From Chlamydiae bacterium SM23_39 (GTDB lineage Bacteria > Chlamydiota > Chlamydiia > Chlamydiales > SM23-39), in the NCBI GenBank assembly GCA_001303765.1, contig LJUH01000006.1, forward strand, positions 1 to 35,145: DNA of 35,145 nucleotides, written 5' to 3'. A model generated the notes under the pieces. The model was not told where the DNA came from, ran no database searches, and saw only the letters and a program-made list of their open reading frames with translations. Shown piece after piece: positions 8,310 through 16,838 of this stretch. A program made the position numbers and the translations under genes. Every line of letters begins with the position of its first letter. The first letter of the stretch is position 1.

Positions 8310-9386
8310 ATGGCTGAAAAAACCGAAAAGGCTACACCTAAAAAATTAAGGGATGCAAGGAAAAAGGGGCAAGTTGCTAAGTCTCAGGATTTTCCTTCCG
8401 CTTTTACTTTTGTAGTTTCTATTATAGGCACTTTATTTGCTAGCTCCTATCTTTATAAAAATTTAGGTGGTTATATAGTAAAATGTTTTAAAGATGTATC
8501 TTCCGATATTGACATGTCTACTAAAGCAGGAGGATATTTAATGGAAGCTATAAAAATAATAGCAATAAGCAGCTTTCCTATAGTAATAATAGTGGCTTTA
8601 GTAGGTGTATTAGTTAGCTTTTTAGTTGTAGGACCAGTTTTTTCTTTTAAAGCTATGAAATTTGATTTTAAGAGATTAAATCCAGTAGAAGGAATAAAAC
8701 AAAAATTTAAATTAAGAACAATTGTTGAGCTTTTAAAATCCATTTTCAAAATCACAGGAGCAGCAATAATTATATATTTTGCTATCTGGAATGCTATAGC
8801 TGAAGTAGTTCAAACATCATCCATACCTGTTATAGGAAGTGCTTTTTTACTTCAAGATTTCTTAAAAAAAATTAGTATTAGAGTAGGAATATTTTTTTTA
8901 TTGGTAGCTATATTTGATTTAGCTTTTCAAAGAAGAACTTTTGCAAAACAGATGATGATGGAAAAATTTGAAGTAAAACAAGAATATAGAGATACAGAAG
9001 GAGATCCACTTATAAAAAGTAAAAGAAGAGAGAGGTTTAGAGAAATTGCATATCAAGAAGGGCCTATTGCTGCTAGTAGAGCTAAGATGATAGTAACTAA
9101 TCCTACCTCCATAGCTGTAGCTATAGGATATGAAAAAGAAAAAGATCCCGTCCCTACAATTTTAGTTATGGGAACTAATAAAATAGCAGATTCTATAATA
9201 AAAGTTGCAATAGAATACAACATTCCTATAATGAGAAATGTAGCCCTTGCTAGAGAATTATTCAATACCGGTAAGATTGGGGATTATATCCCAAGAAATA
9301 CATATAAAGCTGTAGCAGAGGTGCTTAAATGGATAGCTTATTTAGAAGAAAAAGAAAAAGTTGAATTTGTGGAGTTTCTTAGATGA
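8310..9386 (+). CDS. sctU: type III secretion export-switch protein SctU (CdsU/YscU)
   Basis: SctU is an inner-membrane export-apparatus protein that switches the injectisome between substrate classes after cleaving itself. The 358 residues start with the conserved EKTEKATPKKLRDARKKGQV segment, have four membrane stretches (about 31-50, 83-112, 145-165 and 190-206) and a cytosolic domain from about 215. The autocleavage site reads Asn264-Pro265-Thr266-Ser267; the canonical form is NPTH, so the histidine is replaced while the Asn-Pro cleavage pair is retained. The gene starts 3 bases after ychF and overlaps sctV by 4 bases. The gatekeeper gene downstream shows this is the non-flagellar system rather than FlhB. 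Confidence 0.95.
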   Translation: MAEKTEKATPKKLRDARKKGQVAKSQDFPSAFTFVVSIIGTLFASSYLYKNLGGYIVKCFKDVSSDIDMSTKAGGYLMEAIKIIAISSFPIVIIVALVGVLVSFLVVGPVFSFKAMKFDFKRLNPVEGIKQKFKLRTIVELLKSIFKITGAAIIIYFAIWNAIAEVVQTSSIPVIGSAFLLQDFLKKISIRVGIFFLLVAIFDLAFQRRTFAKQMMMEKFEVKQEYRDTEGDPLIKSKRRERFREIAYQEGPIAASRAKMIVTNPTSIAVAIGYEKEKDPVPTILVMGTNKIADSIIKVAIEYNIPIMRNVALARELFNTGKIGDYIPRNTYKAVAEVLKWIAYLEEKEKVEFVEFLR

Positions 9387-11509
9387 AAAATTTTTTGGAA
9401 AATTTAGCTAAATTTTTGGGAGGAGAAAGAGCCTTAGCTACTATTGCTAAATCTTCCGATTTAATATTAGCTTTTATAATAGTAAGCATAATCATGATGT
9501 TGATATTTCCAGTATCACCTCATGTTATCGATGTTTTAATATCTATCAACTTAACAGCTTCAGTTACTCTCCTATTTGTATCCTTATATATACAAAAAGC
9601 TATTCAACTATCTATTTTCCCATCACTTCTTTTAATAACTACGTTATATAGGTTAGGAGTTAATATCTCTTCAACTAGACAGATATTATTAAGAGCTAAT
9701 GCAGGAAAGATAATATATTCTTTCGGACATTTCGTAGTTGGAGGTAATTATGTAGTTGGAGGCGTTATTTTTCTTATTATAACTATAGTTCAATTTATAG
9801 TTGTAACAAAAGGAGCAGAAAGGGTAGCAGAAGTAGCTGCAAGATTTACTTTAGATGCTATGCCAGGAAAGCAGATGAGCATAGATGCAGATTTAAGAGC
9901 AGGCATTATAGATACAGCACAAGCTAGAGAATTAAGGTTGGGATTGAATAAAGAAAGCCAATTATATGGAGCTATGGATGGAGCTATGAAATTTGTTAAA
10001 GGAGATGCTATAGCAGGTATTGTGATAACAATTATAAATATAATTGGTGGGTTAATTATTGGTGTAGCCATGCATGGTATGACAATAGGACAAGCAGCAA
10101 GAATTTATTCTCTTTTATCTATAGGTGATGGTCTTGTCTCTCAAATACCCGCTCTTATGATAGCTATTACTGCTGGTATTGTTACAACAAGAGTATCTTC
10201 AGAAAAAAAAGATGCTCATTTAGGAAAAGAAATATCTGATCAAATATTAAAACAACCTAAAGCTCTTATGATAGGGGGTGGGATCCTATTTCTTATGGCT
10301 GCAATACCCGGATTCCCAGCAGCTCCCTTTTTAGTTTTAGCTACTGCTGTAGGATCTTTAGGATTTGTTATATGGATGTCTGCAAAAAAAACAGCAGAAA
10401 GAGCTGCATCAGGAATAACGTCATTAGAAACCGATTTAGAAGGACATGCTATTATTGGTGGAGCTAAAGAAGAATATGTTTTAACTCTTCCTGTAATATT
10501 AGAAATAGGATCTGAATTATCTAAATTAATTAAAAAAGAAAAAAAAGGATTAAATTTTATAAACAATATGATTCCGAAAATAAGACATGCTCTTTATCAA
10601 GATTTAGGTGTACGTTTTCCTGGGGTTCATGTGAGGACTGATTCTCCTGTCCTAGCAAAAGATGAATATGCTATACATCTTAACGAAGTTCCTATTGTTA
10701 GAGGAAAAGTTTTGACCTATCATCTCTTAACTTCTGAAACAGAAAAAACATTAGGAAGATTTAATATACCTTTCATAACTTTAGAAAACAGTTTAGGTCT
10801 CCCCACTTTTTGGGTAGACGAAAAATATAGAGAGCTTTTAGAAAAAGCCAAAATTAGTTTCTGGACTCCTTTTGAAGTTATTATATTGCATCTTTCAAAA
10901 TTTTATAGAAAATATGCTAGCGAATTCATTGGAGTGCAAGAAGTAAGAGCTATTTTAGAATTTATTGAGAGATCATATCCTGATTTAGTAAAAGAGGTGA
11001 CAAGATTAGTGCCTCTTCAAAAATTAACTGAAATAATAAAAAGATTGGTACAAGAAGAAGTCTCTATAAAAGATCTTAGAACAGTTTTAGAATCTTTAAG
11101 TGAATGGGCTCAAACTGAAAAAGACACTGTTTTATTAACTGAATATGTAAGATCTTCTTTAAAAAGATATATTAGTTATAAATATTCTCAAGGTAAAACA
11201 GTTCTTTCCGTTTATTTATTAGATCCTGAAATTGAAGATTTGATAAGAGGAGCTATAAAACAGACATCAGCAGGATCATATTTAGCATTAGATCCAGATA
11301 CAACAGTAATGATATTACAAGCTATGAAAAATACGATAACACCTACACCCATGGGTGCTCAACCACCTGTTCTTTTAACAGCTATAGATGTTAGAAGGTT
11401 TACTAGGAAACTAATAGAATCAGATTTTCCTGATCTTCCTGTTCTTTCTTATCAAGAGATAGTCCCAGAAATAAAAATACAACCTTTAGGAAGAATAAAA
11501 TTATCATAA
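9383..11509 (+). CDS. sctV: type III secretion export-gate protein SctV (CdsV/LcrD)
   Basis: SctV forms the nonameric export gate of the injectisome. The 708-residue protein has a membrane half with about eight helices up to residue 335. It includes the family signature loop around 143-174 (TKGAERVAEVAARF, then DAMPGKQMSIDADLRAG) and the conserved GDGLVSQIPAL at 248-258. A cytosolic domain from about 360 to the end would form the ring that receives chaperone-substrate complexes. Length is normal. The ATG lies in an ATGA overlap with the sctU stop, which implies coupled translation, and sctW follows after 4 bases. Confidence 0.97.
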   Translation: MKNFLENLAKFLGGERALATIAKSSDLILAFIIVSIIMMLIFPVSPHVIDVLISINLTASVTLLFVSLYIQKAIQLSIFPSLLLITTLYRLGVNISSTRQILLRANAGKIIYSFGHFVVGGNYVVGGVIFLIITIVQFIVVTKGAERVAEVAARFTLDAMPGKQMSIDADLRAGIIDTAQARELRLGLNKESQLYGAMDGAMKFVKGDAIAGIVITIINIIGGLIIGVAMHGMTIGQAARIYSLLSIGDGLVSQIPALMIAITAGIVTTRVSSEKKDAHLGKEISDQILKQPKALMIGGGILFLMAAIPGFPAAPFLVLATAVGSLGFVIWMSAKKTAERAASGITSLETDLEGHAIIGGAKEEYVLTLPVILEIGSELSKLIKKEKKGLNFINNMIPKIRHALYQDLGVRFPGVHVRTDSPVLAKDEYAIHLNEVPIVRGKVLTYHLLTSETEKTLGRFNIPFITLENSLGLPTFWVDEKYRELLEKAKISFWTPFEVIILHLSKFYRKYASEFIGVQEVRAILEFIERSYPDLVKEVTRLVPLQKLTEIIKRLVQEEVSIKDLRTVLESLSEWAQTEKDTVLLTEYVRSSLKRYISYKYSQGKTVLSVYLLDPEIEDLIRGAIKQTSAGSYLALDPDTTVMILQAMKNTITPTPMGAQPPVLLTAIDVRRFTRKLIESDFPDLPVLSYQEIVPEIKIQPLGRIKLS

Positions 11510-11513
11510 AACT

Positions 11514-12638
11514 ATGCCTGAGATACCTTATATAGGAGAGATTAAAGCAATACAGATCCAAAGGATCCATGAGCAGATATTGAATGCATTACAAAGAGCA
11601 ATAGAACAGGAAGAATCTCAATGTAATTTTGAAGAATGGTGTGAAGAAGCTCAACTTCCAGGAATTAAATCAAGATTTAAACCTATAAAAAATTTAAAAG
11701 AGGCAGCTAAAGAAAAATCGGAAGCTAAATCTTTATTTAAAAAGGTAGAAAAAAAAGAGGAAACAGCTTCAAAATTCCAAAAAAATAATTATGAACTTTC
11801 TAAAAAAGATCTAATCCTTTTAAGAGATAGCATATCTGAAAAAGATAGTATTGAAGATATATTAGAAAAAGTCCTTTCCTTTTATTCAGACTATTTTTTA
11901 GCTGATGAAGCATTAGATTTTCTGATTTTGACAACATCATTAGATTTAAAAGAAAAAGTTGTAAAAGCAAAAGAAAGATTAAATGAAAGATATGAAAGAG
12001 AGATAAAAGCAGGAAGAAACATTAAAGTTGAATCTCAAGAATATTCTCGCTTAGGATTAGGTACTCCTGTTAATCTAAGAAATCTATATAGGGATATAAC
12101 AGGTAATCCACGAACTACTTTAGTTTTATTTTTTGAGTTATCAAAAATTTTTTCTTATGAAAATCTAAAAAATGTTTGCAAGTTTTTATTACACTCATTA
12201 GGTGCTGACTTAAAATCAAAAGGTCCTTCTATTCCTAGAGTAGAATTAATAAAATGGATTGGAGATATAAAATCCTTACAAGCTATCTTAGGATTATATC
12301 TTTTTTTCAAATCTAGAGATCCATTAATAATCTCTCTTTTCCAAAAAAACCATATAAATATCCCAGAAAATATAAATTTTGAATCTCTAGCAAAACAATT
12401 TATAAATTTAGTAACTCTTAGATATGTCTCTTCCGACAGTATTATTCCCATAGCAAGAAATTTAGGTATCTCTCATGAGATTTTAGCTCAAATTATTATC
12501 TTTTCTCAGATGAGAGATGCCACAAGACATACATCTATGAAATTATATAAATCTTCAAAACATAGACAAGAATTGTTAGAAGCGTTAAATGAATCATTAG
12601 AGGAGTTAGAAGAAAAATTAGAAGAAGAGGAAGAATGA
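11514..12638 (+). CDS. sctW: type III secretion gatekeeper SctW (CopN/YopN family)
   Basis: The gatekeeper plugs the injectisome until host contact and, as CopN in Chlamydia, is itself secreted. The 374-residue protein has a flexible polar N-terminus (1-95), a HrpJ/YopN-like helical region at about 100-250 (LADEALDFLILTT; the basic/polar GADLKSKGPSIPRVEL near 228-243 is typical), and a TyeA-like C-terminal helical part. It ends in a run of glutamates. Position supports the call: it lies between sctV and a small chaperone gene, overlapping the latter by 4 bases, as lcrD-copN-scc1 do in Chlamydia. Whether it also binds tubulin, as some CopN proteins do, cannot be read from sequence. Confidence 0.9.
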   Translation: MPEIPYIGEIKAIQIQRIHEQILNALQRAIEQEESQCNFEEWCEEAQLPGIKSRFKPIKNLKEAAKEKSEAKSLFKKVEKKEETASKFQKNNYELSKKDLILLRDSISEKDSIEDILEKVLSFYSDYFLADEALDFLILTTSLDLKEKVVKAKERLNERYEREIKAGRNIKVESQEYSRLGLGTPVNLRNLYRDITGNPRTTLVLFFELSKIFSYENLKNVCKFLLHSLGADLKSKGPSIPRVELIKWIGDIKSLQAILGLYLFFKSRDPLIISLFQKNHINIPENINFESLAKQFINLVTLRYVSSDSIIPIARNLGISHEILAQIIIFSQMRDATRHTSMKLYKSSKHRQELLEALNESLEELEEKLEEEEE

Positions 12639-13081
12639 TAGAAAGGTTTTCAGAAATCTTAAAAGAATTAGGAGATATATTTTCTATACATTTAAAACCA
12701 GATAGAATAGATGCATGCAGTTTAAAAATAGATGAAAAATTACATATTCAACTAAAGTTAAATAAAACTGAAGAATTTATCTTAATAGGTGGCAATATAA
12801 TAAATATTTATCCTGGAAAATTTAGAGAAAATATCTTTTTTCAAACATTAAAAGCAAATTCTCAAATTCCAAAAATAGGATCCTTTGCATTCAACGAAAA
12901 AGATTCTAATTTAGTAATGTATGAATATGTTCCAATGAATGATTTAACAACAGAAAAATTAAAAAATATTTTAGGTCAGTTTATAGAAAAAGCTTTTTCA
13001 TGGAGAGAAGCTATTGAATCAAACCAATCAGCTCCTTTGGAATTTATCAAAGAATTTGAAAAAAAAGATGGAAAATATTGA
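12635..13081 (+). CDS. type III secretion chaperone for the gatekeeper (Scc1/SycE-like)
   Basis: A 148-residue acidic-to-neutral protein with the alternating helix and strand pattern of class I (CesT/SycE-fold) chaperones: an N-terminal helix (ERFSEILKELGDIF), strands around LHIQLKL and FILIGGNI, and a C-terminal helix (LKNILGQFIEKAFSWREAI). It overlaps the sctW stop by 4 bases, the usual sign of a cognate chaperone. In Chlamydia the gene at this place (CT088, Scc1/SycE) makes a CopN chaperone together with Scc4. Sequence conservation in this family is low, so the assignment rests on fold pattern, size and location. Confidence 0.8.
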   Translation: MIERFSEILKELGDIFSIHLKPDRIDACSLKIDEKLHIQLKLNKTEEFILIGGNIINIYPGKFRENIFFQTLKANSQIPKIGSFAFNEKDSNLVMYEYVPMNDLTTEKLKNILGQFIEKAFSWREAIESNQSAPLEFIKEFEKKDGKY

Positions 13082-14636
13082 AAAATATTTATCTCAATGT
13101 CCTACCTATCCTCATTGGAAGAGGATAGGGATAAAAAATCATCATGGTTTTTGCATAATTCTTTCTTCTATTAGATCAAAAAAAAGTTGTGGCATTGGAG
13201 AATACACAGATCTCTTACCTCTTATAGATTGGTGCAAAAAAATAGATATGGATGTGATTCAACTCTTACCTATCAATGAATGTTATTTTAAAGATTATAG
13301 CCCTTATAATGCTATCTCCTCTTGTGCTTTAGATCCTATATATCTAGGATTAGAATCTCTACCTTTTCTAGAAGAAAATAGATGGTTAAAAGATCAAATA
13401 AAAAGTTTTAAAAAGTATAATCATACTCGAAGAGTAAAATTTGATAAGGTAAGAAAGAAAAAATTAAAATGGCTTAAAACTTATTACAATATTTTTTCTA
13501 AAAAATTTCAGAATAGCTCTTCTTATATTTCCTTTATAAAACAAAATTTTTGGTTAAAACCCTATTCAGTATTTAGAGTATTAAAAGATTATAACCATGG
13601 TAAAAAATGGTATAGATGGAAAAAAAATATTCAAAATCCTGACGAAAGAACTGTTGAAAATATTTTCTTAAAATTTAATAAAAACACTAAGTTTTATATC
13701 TTTTTACAATATCTATCATTTAATCAGATGATGTTAGTAAAAAACTATGCTACTAAAAATAATGTTCTAATAAAAGGTGATATACCCATACTTATAAATC
13801 CAGACAGCGTAGATGTATGGTACTATAGATCTTTTTTTGATCTCTCCCACATAGCTGGAGCCCCTCCTGATGATTTTAACATTAAAGGTCATAAATGGGG
13901 ATTTTTCTTATTTAACTGGCAAGCTTTAAAAGATAAAAACTACAGTTGGTGGAAACAAAAACTTTTAGTAATAACAAATATATACCATCTATATAGAATA
14001 GATCATGCTGTTGGATTTTTTAGAATATGGGCAATAAAAAAAAAAGATAAAGCCATACATGGACAATTTTTGCCTCGTAATTTAAAGATTTGGAGAAAAC
14101 AAGGAGAAGAACATCTAAAGATGTTAATAAAATTTTCCCCACTGCTTCCCATTGCTGAGGATTTAGGATTTATTCCTAATATGGTCTATTCTTCTTTAAA
14201 AAGTTTAGGTATCTGTGGAACAAAAGTTCCTCGATGGGAGAAAAAAATAAATATGAGAGATTATGAACCTATAAGTTTAACAACTCTATCTACCCATGAT
14301 ACAGAAACAAATGATCTCTGGTGGCAAAGCCATAAAAAAAATGCAAAAACTTTATCAAAAACAAATCTCTGGCCTTACCAAGAAAAACTTACCTTTGAGT
14401 TAAAAAAAAGGATTTTATATGACACACACCATTCTGCAAGTATTTTTCATATAAATCTTCTACAAGAATATTTATCACTTTTCCAAGAGTTGGTAGATAA
14501 AAATGCTAAAAATGAAAGAATCAATATCTCCGGAGTAATAAAAAAGAGTAATTGGACATATAGAATAAAACCAACAATAGAAGAACTTTTGTCTAATGAA
14601 AAGTTAATAAATGTTTTAAAGGATATTGTTAATTAA
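13068..14636 (+). CDS. malQ: 4-alpha-glucanotransferase MalQ (GH77)
   Basis: MalQ transfers segments between alpha-1,4-glucan chains and works in maltodextrin and glycogen turnover. I choose the ATG at 13068 (522 aa), which overlaps the chaperone stop by 14 bases; an in-frame ATG at 13014 would add 18 residues and a 68-base overlap. In the 522-residue numbering the GH77 catalytic set is present: nucleophile Asp312 in YRIDHAVGFFRIW, acid/base Glu364 in IAEDLG, and Asp411 in STHDTETNDLWW. The early GIGEYTDL and SPYNAISS segments also fit. A run of ten A bases lies in the reading frame just after the nucleophile motif. As in Chlamydia, malQ is the last gene of the secretion operon, although its role is metabolic. 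Confidence 0.95.
   Translation: MENIEKYLSQCPTYPHWKRIGIKNHHGFCIILSSIRSKKSCGIGEYTDLLPLIDWCKKIDMDVIQLLPINECYFKDYSPYNAISSCALDPIYLGLESLPFLEENRWLKDQIKSFKKYNHTRRVKFDKVRKKKLKWLKTYYNIFSKKFQNSSSYISFIKQNFWLKPYSVFRVLKDYNHGKKWYRWKKNIQNPDERTVENIFLKFNKNTKFYIFLQYLSFNQMMLVKNYATKNNVLIKGDIPILINPDSVDVWYYRSFFDLSHIAGAPPDDFNIKGHKWGFFLFNWQALKDKNYSWWKQKLLVITNIYHLYRIDHAVGFFRIWAIKKKDKAIHGQFLPRNLKIWRKQGEEHLKMLIKFSPLLPIAEDLGFIPNMVYSSLKSLGICGTKVPRWEKKINMRDYEPISLTTLSTHDTETNDLWWQSHKKNAKTLSKTNLWPYQEKLTFELKKRILYDTHHSASIFHINLLQEYLSLFQELVDKNAKNERINISGVIKKSNWTYRIKPTIEELLSNEKLINVLKDIVN
14036..14045 (+). repeat. A10 homopolymer inside malQ
   Basis: Ten consecutive A bases encode the end of Ile and three Lys codons about eleven residues after the catalytic Asp312 of MalQ. 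Runs of this length are known slippage sites for polymerases in AT-rich symbiont genomes. The frame is intact here. Confidence 0.8.
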
Positions 14637-14679
14637 AAATACTTTTTTTTTAAAAAAAACTATTTTATTATTCAAAAAA

Positions 14680-16146
14680 ATGAAAAAATATTTTTTTATA
14701 TTGTTTTTACCTATTTTTATTTTTTCTGATATCTCAGCATTATATAAGACATTGGAGCCTAATTCTATATCTAAACATTTAATTTTTTATAAATTATATC
14801 CTGAAACATCTGAAGGTAAAAAAGCATTACAACATGTTTTTTCTTTACTCAGACAAAATAATAAAAATAATTTTTTTAATATCCCTAAAATAGATCTCTC
14901 TAATCTTCTAAGTCTTTTTATTTCTAAAGAGCCTTTAACAAAAAAAATTAAAGAAAAAGATCTTTCTGTTATCGAAGAAATATCTAAAAATCTAAAAAAT
15001 AGAAAATTAAAAACATATGGACTTTTAGAAGAAAAAAATTTTATTTCTGCAAATCCTGAAGAAATCGATTTAGCTCGTGCTATTTTTCTAGCAAAAAAAA
15101 TGTCTATTAAAGAGATAAGGTGTTATGAAGCCTATTTAGATATAATGGCATTAGAGATTTTAACAAATCTTCCAAAACAGCCTTCCTATTTAGATAAGAT
15201 AAAAGCTATTAATGATTTTATATTTTTTGATTTAGGGTTTTCTTTCCCTGAACATTCTCAATCTACAAAAAAAATAGATTCTTATACTAATCTACCCTCC
15301 GTTATGGATAAAAGAAAAGGTGTTTGTTTAGGTCTTTCCATATTATATCTTTGTTTAGCTCAAAGAATTGATCTTCCTTTGGATGCTGTAACGATTCCAG
15401 GTCATATATTTTTAAAATATAAAGATAGAAATATAGAAACTACACGAAGAGGTGTTCATATACCAGACGAAAAGTATTTGAACATGGAGACAAAATCTAT
15501 TAAAGTTAGAGATAAAAAAGAGGTTATTGGACTTTTATTTATTAACGAAGCATCTATTTTTTTAAAAGAAAAAGATTATACTCAAGCAACTATTTTATAT
15601 GAAAAAGCACAACAATATCTTCCAAATAGTTTTATTTTAAAACAACTTTTAGGTTTTTGTTATATCTTTTCTAAAAAAGAAAAAGAGGGAAAAAAGTTAT
15701 TGTTAGAGATAAGAGAAAAAATTTTCCCCTCATATACTATGAAAGAGATTTTAGCATCCGATTTTTTAGATAAAAAAGTAGATAAGAAAGGAATAGAAGA
15801 AGTATTTTTACCTTTTGAAAATACAAAAAAATCCTTATTACAAAAAAAAGATACTTTATTAAAAATTTTAAAAAAGTATCCAAAATTCAGATTTGGTCTT
15901 TTACTTTTATCCAATATATGGTTAGAGCTTGGAAGAGATAAAGAAGCTTTAAATGTTTTATTAAAATATTATAAAATAGATCAAAAAAATCCTTTAATAA
16001 CATTTTACATATCAATAATTTCTTTTCAAAGATCTGATTTTAAAAATTCTTGGAAATATTTAAATATTACAAAAAATATTTTACAAGTTATTCCGAAAAT
16101 GGTAGAAGATTTTCAAGAGGTGCTTACTATTAGCTGCTTAAATTAA
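14680..16146 (+). CDS. exported SirB1/transglutaminase-like protein with TPR-like C-terminus
   Basis: I choose the ATG at 14680 (488 aa) because it opens a clear signal peptide: MKKYFFILFLPIFIF and then SDISA as a likely cleavage site. An upstream in-frame ATG at 14626 would only bury it. The middle resembles SirB1-type transglutaminase-like domains: KGVCLGLSILYLCLAQR, then LPLDAVTIPGHIFLKY. Candidate triad residues are Cys216, His242 and Glu253. Many SirB1-like proteins have lost the cysteine, so an intact Cys/His pair is worth noting. The C-terminal half has TPR-like helix pairs at about 287-345 and 400-470. It follows malQ by 43 bases on the same strand and converges on truB. Substrate unknown; a periplasmic protease, transglutaminase or non-catalytic scaffold are all possible. 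Confidence 0.78.
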   Translation: MKKYFFILFLPIFIFSDISALYKTLEPNSISKHLIFYKLYPETSEGKKALQHVFSLLRQNNKNNFFNIPKIDLSNLLSLFISKEPLTKKIKEKDLSVIEEISKNLKNRKLKTYGLLEEKNFISANPEEIDLARAIFLAKKMSIKEIRCYEAYLDIMALEILTNLPKQPSYLDKIKAINDFIFFDLGFSFPEHSQSTKKIDSYTNLPSVMDKRKGVCLGLSILYLCLAQRIDLPLDAVTIPGHIFLKYKDRNIETTRRGVHIPDEKYLNMETKSIKVRDKKEVIGLLFINEASIFLKEKDYTQATILYEKAQQYLPNSFILKQLLGFCYIFSKKEKEGKKLLLEIREKIFPSYTMKEILASDFLDKKVDKKGIEEVFLPFENTKKSLLQKKDTLLKILKKYPKFRFGLLLLSNIWLELGRDKEALNVLLKYYKIDQKNPLITFYISIISFQRSDFKNSWKYLNITKNILQVIPKMVEDFQEVLTISCLN

Positions 16147-16172
16147 TCTTTATAATTTATCAAGTATAAACT

Positions 16173-16838
16173 TCATCTTAAAATAAACTTATATAAAAAT
16201 TCTTCTTTTAAATCTTTTTGATCAATACAATTTTCCAAACAAAAATCTCCTATCTTTGTCCTTGTCAATTCTTCTAAAAAAGCTCCTGTTTGAAGTTTTT
16301 GCCCAATATCATGAGCTATTGTTCTAATATAAGTTCCTTTGCTTGCTCTTATCTTTAAATCTAAATAAGGATATCTATAAGAAATAAAATCTATTTTTAC
16401 AAAAATTTTAATAGGTTCTCTTTCCACTTCTATTCCCTTTCTTGCTAAAAAATATAATTTTTTCCCTTTTTGTTTTTTTGCAGAAAACATAGGAGGTATT
16501 TGATATATTTCACCTTGAAAAAAAGATAATACTCTTTCAATATCTTTTTTTGTAGGTATTTTTTTTGAAAAAAATTCTATTTTACTATCTACATCAAAAG
16601 TTTTTGTAATTGCACCTAAATGTATTTTAGCAATATATTCCTTTTCTAAAGATGAGAACTGAATAAATTTTCTAGTATATTTTTTCCCTATCAACATAAT
16701 CATAATACCAGTAGCAAAAGGATCTAATATCCCACCATGCCCTATCTTTTTTACTTTTGTAATTCTTCTAAGTTCATAGACTATGCTAAAAGAAGTCTTC
16801 CATTTAGATTTATTTACTAAAAGTATTCCTTCACACAT
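16173..16838 (-). CDS. truB: tRNA pseudouridine-55 synthase TruB
   Basis: TruB isomerises U55 in the T-loop of elongator tRNAs. The 221-residue protein carries the catalytic aspartate Asp39 in GHGGILDPFATG, the KEYIAKIHLGAITKTFDVDS segment (motif with the nucleotide-contact Tyr), PPMFSAKKQKGKKLYFLARKG, and the RASKGTYIRTIAHDIG motif near 163-178. It lacks the extra C-terminal PUA-like part of longer homologues, as other short bacterial TruBs do. Its start overlaps rbfA by 8 bases; it is the last gene of the rpsA-nusA-infB-rbfA-truB operon. In Chlamydia ribF follows here, but it is absent from this place. Confidence 0.95.
   Translation of the reverse strand: MCEGILLVNKSKWKTSFSIVYELRRITKVKKIGHGGILDPFATGIMIMLIGKKYTRKFIQFSSLEKEYIAKIHLGAITKTFDVDSKIEFFSKKIPTKKDIERVLSFFQGEIYQIPPMFSAKKQKGKKLYFLARKGIEVEREPIKIFVKIDFISYRYPYLDLKIRASKGTYIRTIAHDIGQKLQTGAFLEELTRTKIGDFCLENCIDQKDLKEEFLYKFILR

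Noticed and set aside
9790-10566. Minus-strand open frames within sctV
   Set aside because: They lie wholly inside a strongly conserved gene on the other strand and show no independent motif; they are frame shadows.
8310-11509. Flagellar FlhB/FlhA interpretation of the two export genes
   Set aside because: They are followed by a CopN/SctW gatekeeper and its chaperone, which belong to the injectisome, and no flagellar genes are present.
14626-14679. Longer start for the SirB1-like gene
   Set aside because: It would place 18 residues ahead of a good signal peptide and overlap malQ by 11 bases; the ATG at 14680 is more natural.
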